A stretch of 64,000 nt of DNA from Brevibacillus composti. Its GTDB lineage: Bacteria; Bacillota; Bacilli; Brevibacillales; Brevibacillaceae. The notes under the pieces are model-generated. The model made no database searches and had not been told where the DNA came from. It saw nothing but the letters and a program-made list of their open reading frames with translations. Positions 61,698 through 64,000 of the stretch are shown here, piece by piece (position 1 is the stretch's first letter; each line of letters begins with the position of its first letter). A program made the position numbers and the translations under genes. Location of the stretch: contig NZ_CP066308.1 of NCBI RefSeq assembly GCF_016406105.1, positions 2,701,501 to 2,765,500 on the forward strand, given 5' to 3'.

Positions 61698-63257
61698 ATG
61701 ACGATTACGATCCGTGAAGCGCTGCAACTCCCGGACATGGTCCATATACGCCTGGTCGGCGGAGCCGGCGGGATTGATACGCCGATCCGCTGGGTGACGA
61801 TCGTCGAGGTGCTGGAGGATGTAGGACGGCTGCAAGAAGGAGAATTTTTGATCACGACCGGATTCGGCCTCGCGGATAATGAGAAGCGGCGCGCTTCGCT
61901 GATCCCTGCTCTGGCCGAACGGAAGCTGAGCGGCATCGCTTTCCACACCGGCTTCTATCTGCGGGAGATCCCCCCCGACCTGATCGAGCAGGCGGATAGG
62001 TACCAGCTGCCGCTCATGGAAATTCCTGTTGAACTGAACTTTTCGACAATTACCAAGGCAATCCTGCAACCGATCATCAATCGACAGTTCGAAACGCTTG
62101 CCTATTCGCAGGCGATCCATACCCAGATGATTGAAGCGGCCCTCTCCCGGGGCGGTCTGCCCGCGATCGTCGACAAGCTGGCCGCATTGACCGGCGGACG
62201 CGTCTCGCTGACCGACGCCCTCGGCTTCAAGGTGTACGGCCAGCAGGAGGGAGACGATGCTTCTCACGCGGAAAAGCGGCAGGAGCAGGAGCGCGTGCAG
62301 ACCCACTCCGTCGAGATCCGTGCCCATCGGGAAATGTTCGGCTCCCTCCGTCTGTCCAAGCCGCAAAGCGAGTGGAAAGAGCTGGATGACGTGGCCCTGC
62401 AACACGCGGCCACCCTGTGTGCGATGGAGTACATCAAGGAAAATGCCGTAGCCGCCACAGAATGGCGGCTGAAAGGTGATTTTGTGGAGGAACTGCTCAG
62501 CGGCAAAGAGATTCCGCAAGCCGAGTTGGAAAGCCGCTGCCGCATGCTGGGCTATCCGCTGACGGGCTCCCATTTGGTCGCCGCCATCCAGGTCGACGAG
62601 ACGCCGGAGCGGCCGGGCTCTATGCTGCACCAGACCTGCATCACGCTGATGAAGCGCCTGTTCGACCCGCACAAGCGATCCTTTTTGCTTCGGGAGAGGC
62701 CGTCCTCGCTCTTGTTCATCGTGCCCCATGATCCGGTCAGCCTGCAGCTGCTGGAGCAGTTTGCCGCCCGCTGGGACAGGCTGGAGCATGGAGGAGCGCT
62801 GCGCCTCGCCCTGAGCAGTCCGCGCGGAAGCCTGACCGAGCTCAAGGATGCGGCAGAAGAGGCCAGCTTTGCCCTGCAGGCTTATCCCCTTTTGGCGCAA
62901 TCTCCCGCGCTGCTCTCCTATCAGCAGATGCGCGGCTACCAGTTTCTTTTCCCGTACCACCAGCATCCGGAACGGCTGGAGGCCCTCTGGCGGCCGCTGC
63001 TCGACGCTCTGCTCGGCTATGATTCCAAGCATCATCATCAGCTTTTGGAGACGCTGGACATGTACCTTAAGCACAACGGAAACGGACTCAAGACCGCGCA
63101 GGCACTCTATATCCACCGCCATACGCTGACCTACCGGCTGGCGCAGATCAGGGAAAAGACCGGCTTCGATCTGGACGACGCCCACCAGCGCTGGCAGCTG
63201 CAGCTCGCGCTGATGGCCCGCCGGCTCCAGGAAATGCTCTATCCGGAAACGATGTGA
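61698..63257 (+). CDS. PucR-family regulator of the lysine/beta-lysine cluster
   Basis: A 519-residue regulator. Residues about 5-125 are the PucR N-terminal domain (TIREALQLPDMVHIRLVGG; WVTIVEVLEDVGRLQEGEFLITTGFG), a GGDEF-like middle spans about 160-400, and the C-terminal HTH is LDMYLKHNGNGLKTAQALYIHRHTLTYRLAQIREKTGFDLDD. It is divergent from the catabolic operon and upstream of the acetyltransferase, so a role as local activator sensing a pathway metabolite is likely. ATG 61698 has GAGGGGGA upstream. Confidence 0.88.
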   Translation: MTITIREALQLPDMVHIRLVGGAGGIDTPIRWVTIVEVLEDVGRLQEGEFLITTGFGLADNEKRRASLIPALAERKLSGIAFHTGFYLREIPPDLIEQADRYQLPLMEIPVELNFSTITKAILQPIINRQFETLAYSQAIHTQMIEAALSRGGLPAIVDKLAALTGGRVSLTDALGFKVYGQQEGDDASHAEKRQEQERVQTHSVEIRAHREMFGSLRLSKPQSEWKELDDVALQHAATLCAMEYIKENAVAATEWRLKGDFVEELLSGKEIPQAELESRCRMLGYPLTGSHLVAAIQVDETPERPGSMLHQTCITLMKRLFDPHKRSFLLRERPSSLLFIVPHDPVSLQLLEQFAARWDRLEHGGALRLALSSPRGSLTELKDAAEEASFALQAYPLLAQSPALLSYQQMRGYQFLFPYHQHPERLEALWRPLLDALLGYDSKHHHQLLETLDMYLKHNGNGLKTAQALYIHRHTLTYRLAQIREKTGFDLDDAHQRWQLQLALMARRLQEMLYPETM

Positions 63258-63260
63258 GGC

Positions 63261-64000
63261 TTACTCCCGGGTGGGCCGCAGAGACTTTACCCAGATGTTC
63301 ATATCCTCGTAACCGGAGTAAATCGTGCAGTTATTGACCAGGCGGCCTCTGTACTGATACCCGTGCTTCGCCGCCGTTATATTCATTCCGGCCGACAGGG
63401 CGCGAGTCAGCGTGTAGAGATAGTAGATCCCCATCTCCTCCATTTTTGTCTCCAAGGCGGAAAAAATTGGCTGAAGCAAGCCGATTCCCGCATGATCGGG
63501 ATGCGTGGCGCAGTCAGTCAGCTCCGCCGAGCCAAATCGCTCCGTCACCTCGGCAGAAGCGGCACAGGCGATTTTTCCCTCGCGCTCCGCCACCAGGTAA
63601 TAAGTGGACTCCTGCATCGTTTTGCGCACATAGGCGGGATCGTCCATCGGAGTCGGATACGTCGGAAAAACGGTTTTGTACAAGCGGGCCAGCTCGGGAG
63701 CGTCCGCTTCGGCAGCCGCTCGCAGCGTGTACCCTTCCGGCAGCGGCTTGGGGCCGCCGCTTCCAGCCTTAGACAGACTGAGCTGCAGGATCTCCTCCGC
63801 CTGTTGGCGGTTTTTCGATTCGGCCCGTTCCGCTGTCAGGAAGCACGCCATCATATGAGCATGTTCTCCCCGGAAAAAACCGTCGATCGTCCCCTCCAAG
63901 CGGTATCCGATGCGCTCCCATGCGGGGATATCGCACTTTTTTGCATATACGATCAATTTGCTCGCCTCGGACTGTTGCGCCGCTTTCAGCATCGATTCAT
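63261..64000 (-). CDS. ablB: Beta-lysine N6-acetyltransferase AblB/YodP, cut by window edge
   Basis: About 247 residues of a GNAT protein of the AblB/YodP family (LIVYAKKCDIPAWERIGYRLEGTIDGFFRGEHAHMMACFLT; YTLRAAAEADAPELARLYKTVFPTYPTPMDDPAYV; LTDCATHPDHAGIGLLQPIFSALE; MNITAAKHGYQYRGRLVNNCTIYSGYEDMNIWVK). It acetylates beta-lysine. The frame has no stop at the right edge and the usual N-terminal 45 or so residues are missing, so the start lies beyond position 64000; the ATG at 63992 is internal. The partner lysine 2,3-aminomutase (kamA) would be expected further right. Confidence 0.88.
   Translation of the reverse strand, partial: ESMLKAAQQSEASKLIVYAKKCDIPAWERIGYRLEGTIDGFFRGEHAHMMACFLTAERAESKNRQQAEEILQLSLSKAGSGGPKPLPEGYTLRAAAEADAPELARLYKTVFPTYPTPMDDPAYVRKTMQESTYYLVAEREGKIACAASAEVTERFGSAELTDCATHPDHAGIGLLQPIFSALETKMEEMGIYYLYTLTRALSAGMNITAAKHGYQYRGRLVNNCTIYSGYEDMNIWVKSLRPTRE

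Noticed and set aside
61557..63185. N-terminal 543-residue extension of the aminotransferase frame
   Set aside because: It lies antisense to a well-supported PucR-type gene, and the aminotransferase homology starts at the ATG 61556 with its own ribosome site.

Overview
The window reads as a chromosomal segment from an endospore-forming, moderately GC-rich member of the Bacillales. A Brevibacillus-like genome is my best guess, inferred from the gene families and synteny rather than proven. Spore-related genes recur: a UvsE UV endonuclease, the SplB spore photoproduct lyase, a YhcN/YlaJ lipoprotein, a repeat-rich coat-like protein and a YodP/AblB-type lysine cluster. There is one tRNA and no rRNA or CRISPR array.

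Layout. 0-5.3 kb: 3' end of uvsE, a Met/Pro repeat coat-like gene, a complete ISLre2-type insertion sequence with a target duplication, then hutH behind its own promoter and a strong terminator-like leader, and a DCC-family thiol protein. 5.3-14.2 kb: a leftward block with a thioesterase, a Cys-cluster protein, a pterin dehydratase-like protein, a methyltransferase, a secreted unknown, two deoxynucleoside kinases, splB and thiD. 14.3-20.8 kb: a NarL-type two-component pair, the mntABCD manganese ABC transporter behind two MntR-like boxes, and an ArsR-family regulator. 21-31.5 kb: an unusual HExxGHD putative metalloprotein, an oxidoreductase remnant, acsA, a metallophosphoesterase, a yxkF-msmX-like pair, a HAD phosphatase, a subtilase, a flavodoxin-fold reductase and ypuI. 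31.6-41.5 kb: a TetR/HlyD/ABC-2 export unit, a chemotaxis receptor split by an insertion sequence, and a tctCBA tricarboxylate transporter beside a LysR remnant. 41.5-52.5 kb: a very large MalT/BTAD-like regulator, sporulation and cell-wall proteins (including a NamZ-deacetylase fusion), an acyl-CoA ligase, a DUF3817 protein, tRNA-Ser and a deleted acetyltransferase gene. 52.5-54.4 kb: a class C group II intron seated directly behind a terminator. 54.5-64 kb: a catabolic cluster running leftward.

That last cluster is the most coherent system. It holds aminotransferase, CoA-transferase A and B, deacetylase, GABA aminotransferase and aldehyde dehydrogenase genes. A divergent PucR-type regulator sits next to them, and a beta-lysine acetyltransferase (truncated by the right edge) follows. 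It resembles the B. subtilis kamA-yodPQRST cluster with two added enzymes that would carry a C4 amino acid to succinate. I infer a route lysine -> beta-lysine -> N6-acetyl-beta-lysine -> 4-acetamidobutyrate -> GABA -> succinate semialdehyde -> succinate. The 2,3-aminomutase and a C-C cleavage step are not visible in the window.

Recent genome change is plentiful: two intact-looking insertion sequences, a group II intron, and at least four broken genes (receptor, acetyltransferase, LysR, oxidoreductase). Two genes, the subtilase and the YhcN lipoprotein, share an unusual 5' arrangement in which a terminator-like hairpin contains the ribosome binding site and its T-run reaches a TTG start codon.
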